A stretch of 64,000 nucleotides of DNA from SMWN01 sp965221455 (lineage in GTDB: Bacteria > Pseudomonadota > Gammaproteobacteria > Eutrophobiales > Eutrophobiaceae), in the NCBI GenBank assembly GCA_965221455.1, contig OZ244890.1:1736001-1800000 (forward strand), given 5' to 3'. The position numbers and the translations under genes were made by a program. This document shows, piece after piece, positions 26,634 through 36,539 of the stretch (the stretch's first letter is position 1; each line of letters opens with the position of its first letter). The notes below the pieces were generated by a model. It ran no database searches. It was not told where the DNA came from and saw nothing but the letters and a program-made list of their open reading frames with translations.

Positions 26634-28541
26634 ATGAGTAAAATAATCGGTATCGACCTCGGCACAACAAATTCCTGTGTCGCAGTATTGGAAGGTGGTA
26701 AACCCAAGGTCGTGGAAAATAGTGAAGGTGGCAGAACAACACCATCAGTCGTTGCCTATGTTGATGGCGGCGAGGTTTTGGTTGGACAATCCGCCAAGCG
26801 TCAATCGGTTACCAATCCCAATAATACTTTATTCGCGGTCAAGCGCCTTATCGGTCGTCGTTTCGAAGACGATGTGGTACAGAAAGATATCGATATGGTG
26901 CCCTACAAAATAGTCAAGGCTGATAATGGTGATGCCTGGGTTGAGGTGAATGGCAAAAAAATGGCAGCGCCGGAAATCTCAGCACGCGTTTTGATGAAGA
27001 TGAAGAAGACGGCGGAAGAGTATCTCGGTGAAGATGTCAAAGAAGCTGTGGTTACTGTCCCTGCCTACTTCAACGATTCACAGCGTCAGGCAACCAAAGA
27101 TGCAGGCAAGATAGCCGGCCTTGATGTGAAGCGCATTATTAATGAACCGACCGCTGCTGCACTGGCGTACGGCATGGATAAGAAAGGGGGCGATGCCAAG
27201 ATTGCGGTTTACGATTTGGGCGGCGGTACCTTTGACGTTTCTATTATTGAGATAGCCGAGGTTGATGGTGAGCACCAGTTTGAGGTGTTATCGACCAATG
27301 GTGATACTTTCCTCGGCGGAGAAGATTTTGATTTACGCATTATTGATTATCTCTGTGATGAACATAAAAAGGAGCATGGTGTTGATCTACATAATGATCC
27401 ATTGGCTCTGCAACGATTGAAAGAAGCCGCAGAAAAAGCAAAGATTGAGTTATCTGCAAGCCAGCAAACAGATATGAATCTACCTTATATCACAGCAGAC
27501 TCAACGGGTCCGAAGCATCTTAATATCAAAATGACACGAGCTAAACTGGAGTCATTGGTTGAAGATTTGGTTAACCGCACCATCGATCCTTGTCGCATCG
27601 CTTTGCAAGATGCAGGTTTGACGGTTGCGGATATCAACGATGTAATTTTGGTCGGTGGACAGACCCGCATGCCGAAGGTTCAGGAGAAGGTACAGGAATT
27701 TTTCGGCAAGGAACCACGTAAAGATGTCAATCCTGATGAGGCTGTAGCATGTGGTGCTGCAATTCAGGCAGGTGTATTGGGCGGCGATGTGAAAGATGTG
27801 TTGTTGCTGGATGTCACGCCGTTGTCTTTGGGTATTGAAACGATGGGCAGTGTAATGACCAAGCTAATCGACAAGAATACGACAATTCCGACTAATGCCA
27901 GTCAGACCTTCTCTACCGCAGAGGATAACCAAACGGCGGTGACTGTGCATGTTTTGCAGGGTGAGCGTGAAATGGCATCCGGTAATAAATCTTTAGGTCG
28001 ATTCGATCTATCGGATATTCCACCGGCACCGCGTGGTGTTCCACAAATTGAGGTCAGCTTTGACATTGATGCTAACGGTATACTGAATGTCTCCGCCAAG
28101 GATAAGGCGACGGGTAAGGAACAGTCTATTGTCATCAAGGCATCAAGTGGTCTCTCGGATGAAGAAGTTGATAAGATGATCAAAGATGCTGAAGCACATG
28201 CTGAAGAAGACCGTTTGGCCAGGGACCTGGTTGAATCTCGCAATCTGGCCGAGAATATGATCCACTCTTCGAAAAAATCTCTCGCAGAGTTGAGTGACAA
28301 GGTTGAAGATCAGGAAAAGGCTGATATAGAGGCCGCGATTGCCGATGTTGAAGAAGTATTGAAAGGTGATAGTAAGGAAGCGATTGACGAGAAAACCACG
28401 AAGTTGACAGAGGTTACCGGAAAATTGGCTGGGCGTGTTTATCAGCAAAATGCCGAGCAGGAACAGACTGAAGCTGGTACGAAACCGCAAGATGATGTAG
28501 TTGATGCCGAGTTTGAGGAAGTCAAGGACGACGGTAAGTAA
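26634..28541 (+). CDS. dnaK: Chaperone DnaK (Hsp70)
   Basis: The 635-residue ATP-dependent chaperone has MSKIIGIDLGTTNSCVAVLE, the phosphate loop VYDLGGGTFDVSIIE, LVGGQTRMPKVQEKV and the linker DVLLLDVTPLSLGIET, and ends in EFEEVKDD, a gammaproteobacterial-type acidic tail. Start is ATG 26634, eight bases after GGAG, although the frame is open from 26619. CTTGAAA at 26560-26566 could be a heat-shock sigma -35, but no good -10 follows. dnaJ begins 162 bases downstream. Confidence 0.98.
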   Translation: MSKIIGIDLGTTNSCVAVLEGGKPKVVENSEGGRTTPSVVAYVDGGEVLVGQSAKRQSVTNPNNTLFAVKRLIGRRFEDDVVQKDIDMVPYKIVKADNGDAWVEVNGKKMAAPEISARVLMKMKKTAEEYLGEDVKEAVVTVPAYFNDSQRQATKDAGKIAGLDVKRIINEPTAAALAYGMDKKGGDAKIAVYDLGGGTFDVSIIEIAEVDGEHQFEVLSTNGDTFLGGEDFDLRIIDYLCDEHKKEHGVDLHNDPLALQRLKEAAEKAKIELSASQQTDMNLPYITADSTGPKHLNIKMTRAKLESLVEDLVNRTIDPCRIALQDAGLTVADINDVILVGGQTRMPKVQEKVQEFFGKEPRKDVNPDEAVACGAAIQAGVLGGDVKDVLLLDVTPLSLGIETMGSVMTKLIDKNTTIPTNASQTFSTAEDNQTAVTVHVLQGEREMASGNKSLGRFDLSDIPPAPRGVPQIEVSFDIDANGILNVSAKDKATGKEQSIVIKASSGLSDEEVDKMIKDAEAHAEEDRLARDLVESRNLAENMIHSSKKSLAELSDKVEDQEKADIEAAIADVEEVLKGDSKEAIDEKTTKLTEVTGKLAGRVYQQNAEQEQTEAGTKPQDDVVDAEFEEVKDDGK

Positions 28542-28703
28542 GTGCCCATAAGTAATGCCTCTGAATACGAGGGTTTACTTTAAGGTTAAGCATGGTATCG
28601 CCGACAAGAGATGATTTTTCTTTCGGGCTTGTTTGAGTGGTCAATAGTCAAAAATATGGCATATCGATATTTAATGCAATTTAAGATATGAACGTAAGGT
28701 AAA

Positions 28704-29816
28704 ATGGCAAAACGAGATTATTATGAGGTGTTGGGCGTATCTAAAAACGTCACGGATGCTGAATTAAAGAAAGCATACCGACGGTTGGCGATGAAGTATC
28801 ATCCTGATCGGAATGAAGGTGACGATTTCGCTGAAGCAAAATTCAAGGAAGTGAAAGAAGCTCACGATGTTTTATCTGATGAGCGTAAACGAGCAAGCTA
28901 TGATCAATTTGGGCATGCTGGCGTACAGAAAGATGGAGGCGCAGGCGGCGTAGGTGATATTTTTGACAGCGTTTTCGGTGATATCTTCGGTGGTGGTTCA
29001 CGAGGTGGTAGCCAAAGCGTTTATCGTGGTGCTGATTTGCGTTATGACATGGAGTTAAGTCTGGAAGATGCCGTCTCCGGGACAACCGTTAAAATCAGGA
29101 TACCAAAACTTGTAGAATGTAAAGGGTGCAGCGGATCAGGTGCAAAGAAGGGCAGTAGTCCCATAACCTGTTCTACCTGCGCTGGTCAGGGTCAGGTAAG
29201 GATGCAGCAGGGTTTTTTTTCATTGCAGCAAACCTGCCCTCAATGTCGAGGTCAAGGCAAGATAATTGCGGATCCTTGTACCACTTGTCGTGGGCAAGGC
29301 AGAGTGAAAGATACCAAAACGATTTCGGTAAAGGTGCCTGCCGGGGTGGATAATGGAGATCGAATTCGGTTGTCGAATGAAGGCGAAGCAGGTGAACAAG
29401 GGGCGCCACCTGGTGATTTGTATGTTCATATCAGTGTTAGGGAACATGCTATCTTCACGAGGAATGATACTGATCTTTATTGTGATGTCCCGGTCAGTTT
29501 TACCTCTGCCGCGATTGGCGGGGAACTTGAAGTTCCCACCCTGGATGGTCGCATTAAACTAAAGATTCCTGCTGGAACCCAAAGTGGAAAATTATTCCGT
29601 CTGCACGGTAAAGGTGTCAGGTCTGTTCGTAATTCTTCAAAGGGAGATTTGTTGTGTCGGGCGACTGTGGAGACCCCGGTCAATCTTACGAAAAAGCAGA
29701 AAGATATTCTTGGGGATCTTGAACGAACAATGGGCGAAGGTGGAACAAGACATAGTCCACGGGCTTCATCGTGGTTGAATGGAGTCAAGAAGTTTTTTGA
29801 TGGAATGACGAATTAA
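28704..29816 (+). CDS. dnaJ: Chaperone DnaJ (Hsp40)
   Basis: A 370-residue co-chaperone of DnaK. The J domain (residues 1-70) has the HPD motif in MKYHPDRNEG, followed by a Gly/Phe-rich stretch and four zinc-binding CXXCXGXG repeats: CKGCSGSG, CSTCAGQG, CPQCRGQG and CTTCRGQG. The C-terminal substrate-binding domains follow. It stimulates DnaK ATPase and delivers unfolded substrates. Length is close to E. coli DnaJ (376). dapB follows by 24 bases. Confidence 0.98.
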   Translation: MAKRDYYEVLGVSKNVTDAELKKAYRRLAMKYHPDRNEGDDFAEAKFKEVKEAHDVLSDERKRASYDQFGHAGVQKDGGAGGVGDIFDSVFGDIFGGGSRGGSQSVYRGADLRYDMELSLEDAVSGTTVKIRIPKLVECKGCSGSGAKKGSSPITCSTCAGQGQVRMQQGFFSLQQTCPQCRGQGKIIADPCTTCRGQGRVKDTKTISVKVPAGVDNGDRIRLSNEGEAGEQGAPPGDLYVHISVREHAIFTRNDTDLYCDVPVSFTSAAIGGELEVPTLDGRIKLKIPAGTQSGKLFRLHGKGVRSVRNSSKGDLLCRATVETPVNLTKKQKDILGDLERTMGEGGTRHSPRASSWLNGVKKFFDGMTN

Positions 29817-29840
29817 TAATAACGAATTAAAGCAATACTC

Positions 29841-30644
29841 ATGGCGGTTAAAATCGGGGTTTGTGGCGCGGCAGGCAAGATGGGCAAGACCATTCTGCAG
29901 GTTTGTCATGAGACAGATAATACTGAAATAACGGCAGCCATTGAATGTAGGAACTCTTCAATGATCGGTATTGATGCTGGAGAGCAAGCAGGCATTGGCA
30001 GGATAGGTGTCGTGATTACAGATGACGCTGCCACGGTTGCAGATCAGTTCGACGTGCTTATTGATTTTACCATTGCAACATCCTTGACGGAGAACCTGGA
30101 GAAATGTCGTGTCGCCGGAAAATGTATGGTGATAGGCACCACAGGCTTTGATGACAATCAAAAAGAAATGATCAAAAAAGCCGCAAGGGATATTCCTGTC
30201 GTTTGCACGCCAAACATGAGTGTCGGAGTCAATCTATGTTTAAAGTTATTGGAGACGGCAGTACAGGTGATTGGCGAAGATTCAGATATCGAAATTATCG
30301 AAGCGCATCACAAGCATAAAAAAGATGCCCCTTCGGGGACGGCATTAAGGATGGGTGAAGTTATCGCTGATGCACTCGGTCGTGATTTGCAAGACTGTGC
30401 TGTTTACGGTCGCGAAGGCCTCACTGGCGAGCGTGATAGTAAAATAATAGGTTTTGAAACGATTCGTGCCGGGGATATCGTCGGCGAGCATACTGTGATG
30501 TTCGCATCAGCGGGAGAACGTGTCGAGATTACTCACAAGGCAACTTCCAGAAGAACCTTTGCCATCGGTGCTATCAGAGCGGCGCAGTGGCTAGTGGATA
30601 AGGATAATGGACTTTTTGATATGCAAGATGTCCTGGGTTTCTAA
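29841..30644 (+). CDS. dapB: 4-hydroxy-tetrahydrodipicolinate reductase
   Basis: DapB reduces 4-hydroxy-tetrahydrodipicolinate with NAD(P)H in the lysine and meso-diaminopimelate pathway. The 267-residue protein has the dinucleotide motif GVCGAAGKMGKTI, VIGTTGFDDNQ, TPNMSVGVNL and the catalytic EAHHKHKKDAPSGTALRMGE. It lies between dnaJ and carA as in many relatives, though here 0.9 kb with a small gene on the other strand separates it from carA. Confidence 0.97.
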   Translation: MAVKIGVCGAAGKMGKTILQVCHETDNTEITAAIECRNSSMIGIDAGEQAGIGRIGVVITDDAATVADQFDVLIDFTIATSLTENLEKCRVAGKCMVIGTTGFDDNQKEMIKKAARDIPVVCTPNMSVGVNLCLKLLETAVQVIGEDSDIEIIEAHHKHKKDAPSGTALRMGEVIADALGRDLQDCAVYGREGLTGERDSKIIGFETIRAGDIVGEHTVMFASAGERVEITHKATSRRTFAIGAIRAAQWLVDKDNGLFDMQDVLGF

Positions 30645-30898
30645 CATGTCGTTCCCTATCAGGGATATCTGATTAAATCCAGGCGTAGTAGCCTGCCTTC
30701 AGAACGTTTGTGTGATCCACACCTCGTACAGACAAGTGCGATCAGGGACGGCGGGTCGGTCGCCACCCTGGATCTTTTCCCCGGAAAAATACAGCAAGTG
30801 ATCGACTTTTCGGTTTCTTGTTTTGTCGCGGAACCAAAGAGGCGTGTGTTTTATTTATAAATCATGGTTGGTTGTTATATATTATCAAATCACCAGGG

Positions 30899-31138
30899 CT
30901 AGAATGTAGAGCCACAGTCACCAGCGGTCGCAACCAGGGTGTCTGTGGCCAATGCCAGTTCAATCGCATGGCCCACTGATTTTTTCATCACCGCTTTCTG
31001 ATTGTCCTCATTAACCAACCCGTTGGCTACAAATGCAGCGTATATTTTAGAAGCTGCCATGTAGATTGTTGCTTTATCCACTATTTCGCTTCTGCGAAGC
31101 TGAATGCGTGTTTCTTCTGACATATCACGGTGGCCCAT
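30899..31138 (-). CDS. Small conserved-looking hypothetical protein
   Basis: The 79-residue product (MGHRDMSEETRIQLRRSEIV then helical KATIYMAASKIYAAFVANGL) has no recognised family. The gene is supported by a strong ribosome site, AGGAGG, five bases before ATG 31138. Two or three amphipathic helices are likely, with no signal peptide or membrane segment. It stands alone, opposite to dapB and carA, in an otherwise gene-free 0.9 kb. The 30,645-30,898 stretch beside it shows no gene. Confidence 0.6.
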   Translation of the reverse strand: MGHRDMSEETRIQLRRSEIVDKATIYMAASKIYAAFVANGLVNEDNQKAVMKKSVGHAIELALATDTLVATAGDCGSTF

Positions 31139-31503
31139 GCTTTACCTCCTAATTGTTAGGTATATATTTTTTCTGACACTCGGCACATTTGATGGAAAAT
31201 ATTAGGAAAAATACAGGAAAAATACAAGAAAAATATGATAACCCTATGCATAAGATAGCAATAGTTATGGTTAATAATTTGTGAGTAAACTGCCAGGCAT
31301 CGCTTGTAATCCTGGGTATCTTAATGACTTTAATTTTTGGTCCGGACGTGAATCAAAAATACAGAAATCATCTTCTAATGGTAAATTCTGTACTATATAT
31401 TTTATTCATTGGAACTCTTGTATTTTCTCCAAAATCTGTTCCTCGCCTTAACATGGACAACACAGTAAGTACTCAAGTAGAATTCGTCATATCTGAATTG
31501 CTG

Positions 31504-31532
31504 GGAGTAACCTCGTCGGGTTGCTCCTTTTT
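31504..31532 (+). terminator. Attenuator-like hairpin in the carA leader
   Basis: GGAGTAACC (31504-31512) pairs fully with GGTTGCTCC (31519-31527, one G-U), with a six-base loop and five T residues to 31532. It ends only eight bases before the carA ribosome site CGGAGGAAAT. An intrinsic terminator so close to the start of carA implies that transcription entering the operon is attenuated. The ~370-base leader (31139-31503) shows no convincing leader peptide or known riboswitch. Confidence 0.7.
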
Positions 31533-31552
31533 ACTGTGTCCGGAGGAAATTT

Positions 31553-32695
31553 TTGAATCACACGGCGTTGTTGGCATTAGAAGATGGCAGCCTGTTTTTT
31601 GGTAAATCTATCGGTATTGACGGACAAACTGTCGGCGAAGTCGTTTTTAATACTGCAATTACCGGCTATCAAGAAATTCTGACGGATCCTTCCTATTGCC
31701 AGCAGATTGTCGCCTTAACTCAAGCACATATTGGAAATGTTGGTATTAATGCTGAAGATGAAGAATCCGGCGAAATTTTTGCCAGTGGTTTGGTGATCCG
31801 TGATTTATCTTTGCAAGCGAGTAACTGGCGTTCTGAAGAATCACTTGATGTTTATCTAAAACGTAAAAAAGTGGTCGCGATAGCCGGTATTGATACACGT
31901 CGATTAACACGACTTTTACGCAAGAAGGGCGCACAGAATGGCTGTATCGTTACCGGGAGTTTTGATGCGCTGGAAGATGGCAAAATGGCAATCAGTGCAG
32001 CAAGGGAATTTTCCGGGTTGCTGGGTATCGATTTAGCAAAAATTGTTTCGACCCGGGAATGCTATGAATGGACGCAAGGGATCTGGTCGCTGGGTGACGG
32101 GATACCTGATTCGTCATCTGAAAACAAGGCAATGAAGGTTGTTGCTTACGATTTTGGTGTGAAACGTAATATATTGAGGATACTGGCCGAATCCGGTTGT
32201 CATTTGATAGTGGTGTCGGCTCAGACTTCAGCAAGTGAAGTGTTGGCAATGAAGCCCGACGGGATCTTTCTTTCCAACGGCCCGGGTGATCCTGAACCTT
32301 GTGATTATGCGATTGCTGCGATTAGTGAAATTGTGGCAAGTAAGTTACCCGTATTCGGAATTTGTCTTGGTCATCAGTTATTGTCTTTAGCGATGGGCGC
32401 GAAAACAGTCAAAATGAAATTCGGTCATCATGGCGCGAATCATCCGGTGCAGTGTCTGAAGAGTAAACGGGTGATGATCTCCAGCCAAAATCATGGTTTT
32501 GCTGTGGACGAAGCCAGCTTGCCGGAGACATTACGTATGACACATCGTTCCTTGTTTGACGGTTCATTGCAGGGTATACACCACAAGGAATTTCCGGCGT
32601 TTGGTTTCCAGGGACATCCAGAGGCGAGTCCCGGGCCACATGATGTCCGGCCTTTATTTGAGCACTTTATCGATTTAGTGAGTGCCAATAAATAA
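31553..32695 (+). CDS. carA: Carbamoyl-phosphate synthase small subunit
   Basis: CarA hydrolyses glutamine and passes ammonia to CarB for carbamoyl phosphate, which feeds arginine and pyrimidine synthesis. The product has 380 residues: an N-terminal CarA domain (LALEDGSLFFGKSIG...GEVVFNTAITGYQEILTDPS) and a class I glutaminase with nucleophile Cys in FGICLGHQLLSLAMG, and FQGHPEASPGPHD near the end. Start is TTG at 31553, seven bases after GGAGG. carB follows after five bases, a clear operon. The hairpin at 31504-31532 probably modulates it. Confidence 0.97.
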   Translation: MNHTALLALEDGSLFFGKSIGIDGQTVGEVVFNTAITGYQEILTDPSYCQQIVALTQAHIGNVGINAEDEESGEIFASGLVIRDLSLQASNWRSEESLDVYLKRKKVVAIAGIDTRRLTRLLRKKGAQNGCIVTGSFDALEDGKMAISAAREFSGLLGIDLAKIVSTRECYEWTQGIWSLGDGIPDSSSENKAMKVVAYDFGVKRNILRILAESGCHLIVVSAQTSASEVLAMKPDGIFLSNGPGDPEPCDYAIAAISEIVASKLPVFGICLGHQLLSLAMGAKTVKMKFGHHGANHPVQCLKSKRVMISSQNHGFAVDEASLPETLRMTHRSLFDGSLQGIHHKEFPAFGFQGHPEASPGPHDVRPLFEHFIDLVSANK

Positions 32696-32700
32696 CTCCC

Positions 32701-35700
32701 ATGCCAAAACGTACGGATATAAAAGGTATTCTCATTGTTGGTGCCGGTCCGATCATTATCGGTCAGGCATGTGAGTTTGATTATTCCGGAGCACAGGCTT
32801 GTAAGGCTCTGAGAGAAGAGGGTTATCGAGTCATTCTGGTGAACTCTAATCCGGCGACGATTATGACCGATCCCGGGATGGCTGATGCAACGTATATCGA
32901 ACCTGTGCATTGGCAAGTCGTTGAAAAAATTATCGAGAAAGAACGCCCGGACGCAATCCTGCCAACTATGGGTGGGCAGACGGCATTGAATTGTGCTCTG
33001 GATTTGAATCGTAAAGGCGTGTTGGAAAAATACGATATTGAATTAATTGGTGCGTCTGTGGATGCCATTGACAAGGCGGAAGATCGGCAGTTATTTAAAG
33101 ATGCGATGACCAGGATTGGTCTGTCTACACCGAAATCACTGGTGGTTCATGATATGGATCAGGCGAAAGTTGCCCAAAAGGAAATCGGCTATCCCATGGT
33201 CATTCGTCCCTCATTTACACTCGGTGGTACAGGCGGCGGTATTGTCTATAACCATGAAGAATTTCTGAAGATTTGTGAGTATGGACTTGATGCATCACCG
33301 ACATCGGAAATTCTGCTTGAGCAGTCTGTACTCGGCTGGAAAGAATTTGAAATGGAGGTGGTGCGGGATCGTAAAGATAACTGCATTATTATTTGTTCCA
33401 TAGAAAATCTTGATCCTATGGGTGTGCATACAGGTGATTCCATCACCATCGCGCCAGCACAAACCTTGACAGACAAGGAGTATCAGATCATGCGTGATGC
33501 TTCAATTGCAGTATTGCGTGAAATTGGAGTTGAGACGGGTGGATCGAATGTACAGTTCGCCGTGAATCCGGATAATGGTGCCTTGATCGTTATCGAAATG
33601 AACCCACGTGTTTCGCGCTCATCCGCACTGGCATCCAAAGCGACAGGTTTCCCGATAGCCAGAGTCGCTGCAAAGCTCGCTGTTGGTTATACCCTGGATG
33701 AACTGGACAATGAAATTACCGGAGGTGCGACACCGGCATCGTTTGAGCCGACCATAGATTATGTTGTTACCAAGATCCCTAGATTCACCTTCGAGAAATT
33801 TCCAAAAGCAGATGATCGGCTGACAACACAGATGAAATCCGTCGGCGAAGTTATGGCTATTGGCCGAACGTTGCAAGAATCATTGCAAAAAGCCCTGCGC
33901 GGACTGGAAACAGATTTTGATGGCTTAAATTCTCCTTTGATTGGTGATGATGAAGATGCACTTGAACGTGTGCAAAGAGAAATGCGTACTCCCAGAGGAG
34001 AACGGTTGCTGTATGTAGCGGAGGCCTTCCGCCAGGGTATGTCGATTGGTGAAGTTCATCAGTGCTGCAAGATTGATGTTTGGTTTTTGGCACAGATACA
34101 TGATCTCGTTGCAGAAGAAAAAATATTAATGAAGCAGGGAGATAAAGCGTTGGATGCGGACAGATTACGCGCACTTAAAGGTAAAGGTTTCTCTGATAGT
34201 CGTATCGCAACGCTGCTGGGTTTGGAAGAACATGAAATTCGAAAGCGCAGGCATGAAAACAATATTCGTCCCGTGTTTAAACGTGTTGATTCTTGCGCCG
34301 CAGAATTTGCGGCGACTACAGCCTATATGTATTCAACCTATGCAGAAGAGTGCGAGGCCGAACCGACGGACCGCCAGAAAATTATAGTGCTGGGCAGTGG
34401 GCCAAATCGTATCGGACAAGGCATTGAGTTTGACTATTGTTGTGTGCAGGCGGCGCTGGCCATGCGCGAAGCAGGCTACGAAACGATCATGATCAATTGT
34501 AATCCGGAAACTGTTTCAACTGATTACGATATTTCCGATCGCTTGTATTTCGAGCCATTAACGCTGGAAGATGTTCTGGAAATTATCGAGCTTGAGAAAC
34601 CATATGGCGTTATTGTCCAATATGGTGGCCAAACACCCCTGAAATTGGCCCGCGAACTGGAAATCGCAGGTGCACGTATCATAGGGACTTCGCCTGAGTC
34701 CATAGATTTGGCTGAAGATCGAGAGAGATTTCAGAAATTATTAATGGAGTTGAATTTAAAACAACCACCGAATCGTATCGCCAGAGAAACCGCACAAGCC
34801 GTTAAACTGGCGGAAGAAATTGGTTATCCGTTGGTTGTTAGACCTTCATATGTTTTGGGCGGACGTGCCATGGAAATTGTTTATAATGAACAGGATCTGT
34901 GCACTTATATGTCTACCGCAGTTTCAGTTTCGAATGCATCCCCCGTGTTGCTGGACAGGTTTTTAGACGACGCTATCGAGATCGAGGTTGATGCCGTTTG
35001 TGATGGCAAAGAGGTTTTCATTGGAGGCATCATGGAGCATATTGAACGGGCTGGCGTACATTCCGGTGATTCAGCATGTTCTTTGCCACCACATAGTCTA
35101 GGAGAAGAGATTCAAACACAGCTTGAAGAACAAGTGTGTGCGATGGCGAAAGGATTGAATGTTATTGGTTTGATGAATGTACAATTCGCTATTCAAGGTG
35201 ATGATATTTATGTTCTTGAGGTAAACCCCAGAGCTTCAAGAACGGTGCCCTTCGTATCCAAGGCAAGGGGTATTTCACTGGCAAGAATTGCCGTGAACTG
35301 TATGGCCGGAAAAAGTCTTGCGGAGCAGGATATCACCGAAGCCGGTAAAGCTGATTATTTCTGTGTCAAAGAGTCTGTATTTCCGTTCATTAAATTTCCG
35401 GGCGTTGACTCGTTGCTGGGACCCGAAATGAAATCTACCGGTGAAGTCATGGGTGTGGGTAGAACGTTTGGAGAAGCTTTTGCCAAAGGACAGTTGGCTG
35501 CTGGTGAGGTGATCCCCAAGTCGGGTCTGGTTTTTATCAGTGTGCGTAATGAAGACAAAGATAATGCAGTGATTGCTGCGAAAGAGCTGGTCGGGCTGGG
35601 TTTTACCCTTTGCGCCACACATGGTACTGCGAGAACTATCAGGGGATCTGGCTTCAAGTGCGAAAGCGTCAACAAAGTAAGAGAAGGCCAGCCACATGTC

Positions 35701-35934
35701 GTGGATATGTTGAAAAATGAGCAGATAGATATGATCATCAATACAACAGAAGACAAAAAGGCGATTGCGGATTCTTATTCGATTCGTCGTACTGCTTTAC
35801 AACATAAGGTCTTCTATACTACGACTATGGCTGGTGCTTTGGCGACGATTTCGGCCTTAAAGAGTAGTGGCTTAGAACGGGTTTATCGATTACAGACTTT
35901 GCACAAGGAAACAGGAAGTTCCGATGAGGTTTGA
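32701..35934 (+). CDS. carB: Carbamoyl-phosphate synthase large subunit
   Basis: CarB, 1,077 residues, makes carbamoyl phosphate from bicarbonate, two ATP and ammonia. Two homologous ATP-grasp halves are visible: ILIVGAGPIIIGQACEFDYS with MVIRPSFTLGGTGGGIVYN, and IIVLGSGPNRIGQGIEFDYC with LVVRPSYVLGGRAMEIVYN. The C-terminal MGS-like allosteric domain begins near residue 930 (KSGLVFISVRNEDKDNAVIA). The length is typical. It is the second gene of the carAB operon; greA follows after 111 bases. Confidence 0.98.
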   Translation: MPKRTDIKGILIVGAGPIIIGQACEFDYSGAQACKALREEGYRVILVNSNPATIMTDPGMADATYIEPVHWQVVEKIIEKERPDAILPTMGGQTALNCALDLNRKGVLEKYDIELIGASVDAIDKAEDRQLFKDAMTRIGLSTPKSLVVHDMDQAKVAQKEIGYPMVIRPSFTLGGTGGGIVYNHEEFLKICEYGLDASPTSEILLEQSVLGWKEFEMEVVRDRKDNCIIICSIENLDPMGVHTGDSITIAPAQTLTDKEYQIMRDASIAVLREIGVETGGSNVQFAVNPDNGALIVIEMNPRVSRSSALASKATGFPIARVAAKLAVGYTLDELDNEITGGATPASFEPTIDYVVTKIPRFTFEKFPKADDRLTTQMKSVGEVMAIGRTLQESLQKALRGLETDFDGLNSPLIGDDEDALERVQREMRTPRGERLLYVAEAFRQGMSIGEVHQCCKIDVWFLAQIHDLVAEEKILMKQGDKALDADRLRALKGKGFSDSRIATLLGLEEHEIRKRRHENNIRPVFKRVDSCAAEFAATTAYMYSTYAEECEAEPTDRQKIIVLGSGPNRIGQGIEFDYCCVQAALAMREAGYETIMINCNPETVSTDYDISDRLYFEPLTLEDVLEIIELEKPYGVIVQYGGQTPLKLARELEIAGARIIGTSPESIDLAEDRERFQKLLMELNLKQPPNRIARETAQAVKLAEEIGYPLVVRPSYVLGGRAMEIVYNEQDLCTYMSTAVSVSNASPVLLDRFLDDAIEIEVDAVCDGKEVFIGGIMEHIERAGVHSGDSACSLPPHSLGEEIQTQLEEQVCAMAKGLNVIGLMNVQFAIQGDDIYVLEVNPRASRTVPFVSKARGISLARIAVNCMAGKSLAEQDITEAGKADYFCVKESVFPFIKFPGVDSLLGPEMKSTGEVMGVGRTFGEAFAKGQLAAGEVIPKSGLVFISVRNEDKDNAVIAAKELVGLGFTLCATHGTARTIRGSGFKCESVNKVREGQPHVVDMLKNEQIDMIINTTEDKKAIADSYSIRRTALQHKVFYTTTMAGALATISALKSSGLERVYRLQTLHKETGSSDEV

Positions 35935-36045
35935 GCGAAGTAGTTCGTGTTCAAAGGAGTATTCTGCAAGCACATGACCTGCCAGAAGTTCCGGGGGGAA
36001 TAAAGAAATCAGCATGAGAAAAATATTGATAGAGAGAGAAGGGAT

Positions 36046-36522
36046 ATGAGTAAACAACCGATTACCGCAAAAGGTGCGGAGGCGTTGCGTCGGCAACTGA
36101 AAGAATTAAAAACAGTCGATCGTCCACGGATTACTGCGGCGATAGCTGAAGCGCGTGCCCATGGCGATTTGAGTGAAAATGCTGAATACCATGCTGCCAG
36201 AGAACAGCAGAGCTTTTTGGAGGGTCGCATAAGTATGATAGAAGCAGCCCTGGCTGATGCCCAGATTATCGACGTATCAACACTTGATGTTAAGGGGCAG
36301 GCCGTTTTTGGTGCGACTGTTGATTTGGTAAATGTGAAAAATAATCAGGAGGTCACTTACCAGATCGTCGGTGAGATAGAAGCTGATATCGAAAAATCGC
36401 TTATCTCGGTGACATCACCCATCGCCAGGGCGTTAATTGGTAAAAAAGTTGATGATGTTGTTGAGGTGAACGCCCCTAGCGGCATTATTGAATACGAAAT
36501 TCTGGAAGTACGTTACGAATGA
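36046..36522 (+). CDS. greA: Transcription elongation factor GreA
   Basis: GreA rescues backtracked RNA polymerase by stimulating transcript cleavage. The 158-residue protein has an N-terminal antiparallel coiled coil with the acidic tip GDLSENAEYHAAREQQ and a C-terminal FKBP-like domain ending SPIARALIGKKVDDVVEVNA. Length is standard. The start ATG 36046 follows AGAAGGGAT. carB-greA-rlmE-ftsH is a usual order. Confidence 0.97.
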   Translation: MSKQPITAKGAEALRRQLKELKTVDRPRITAAIAEARAHGDLSENAEYHAAREQQSFLEGRISMIEAALADAQIIDVSTLDVKGQAVFGATVDLVNVKNNQEVTYQIVGEIEADIEKSLISVTSPIARALIGKKVDDVVEVNAPSGIIEYEILEVRYE

Positions 36523-36539
36523 TTTGAGCGGCTTGCGAA

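Noticed and set aside
28551..28580. Hairpin between dnaK and dnaJ as a terminator
   Set aside because: The stem is interrupted and no T-run follows, so it is at most a weak processing structure.
31324..31605. 93-codon frame in the carA leader
   Set aside because: It runs out of frame into carA and through the hairpin, and no ribosome site precedes it. A short leader peptide cannot be excluded.
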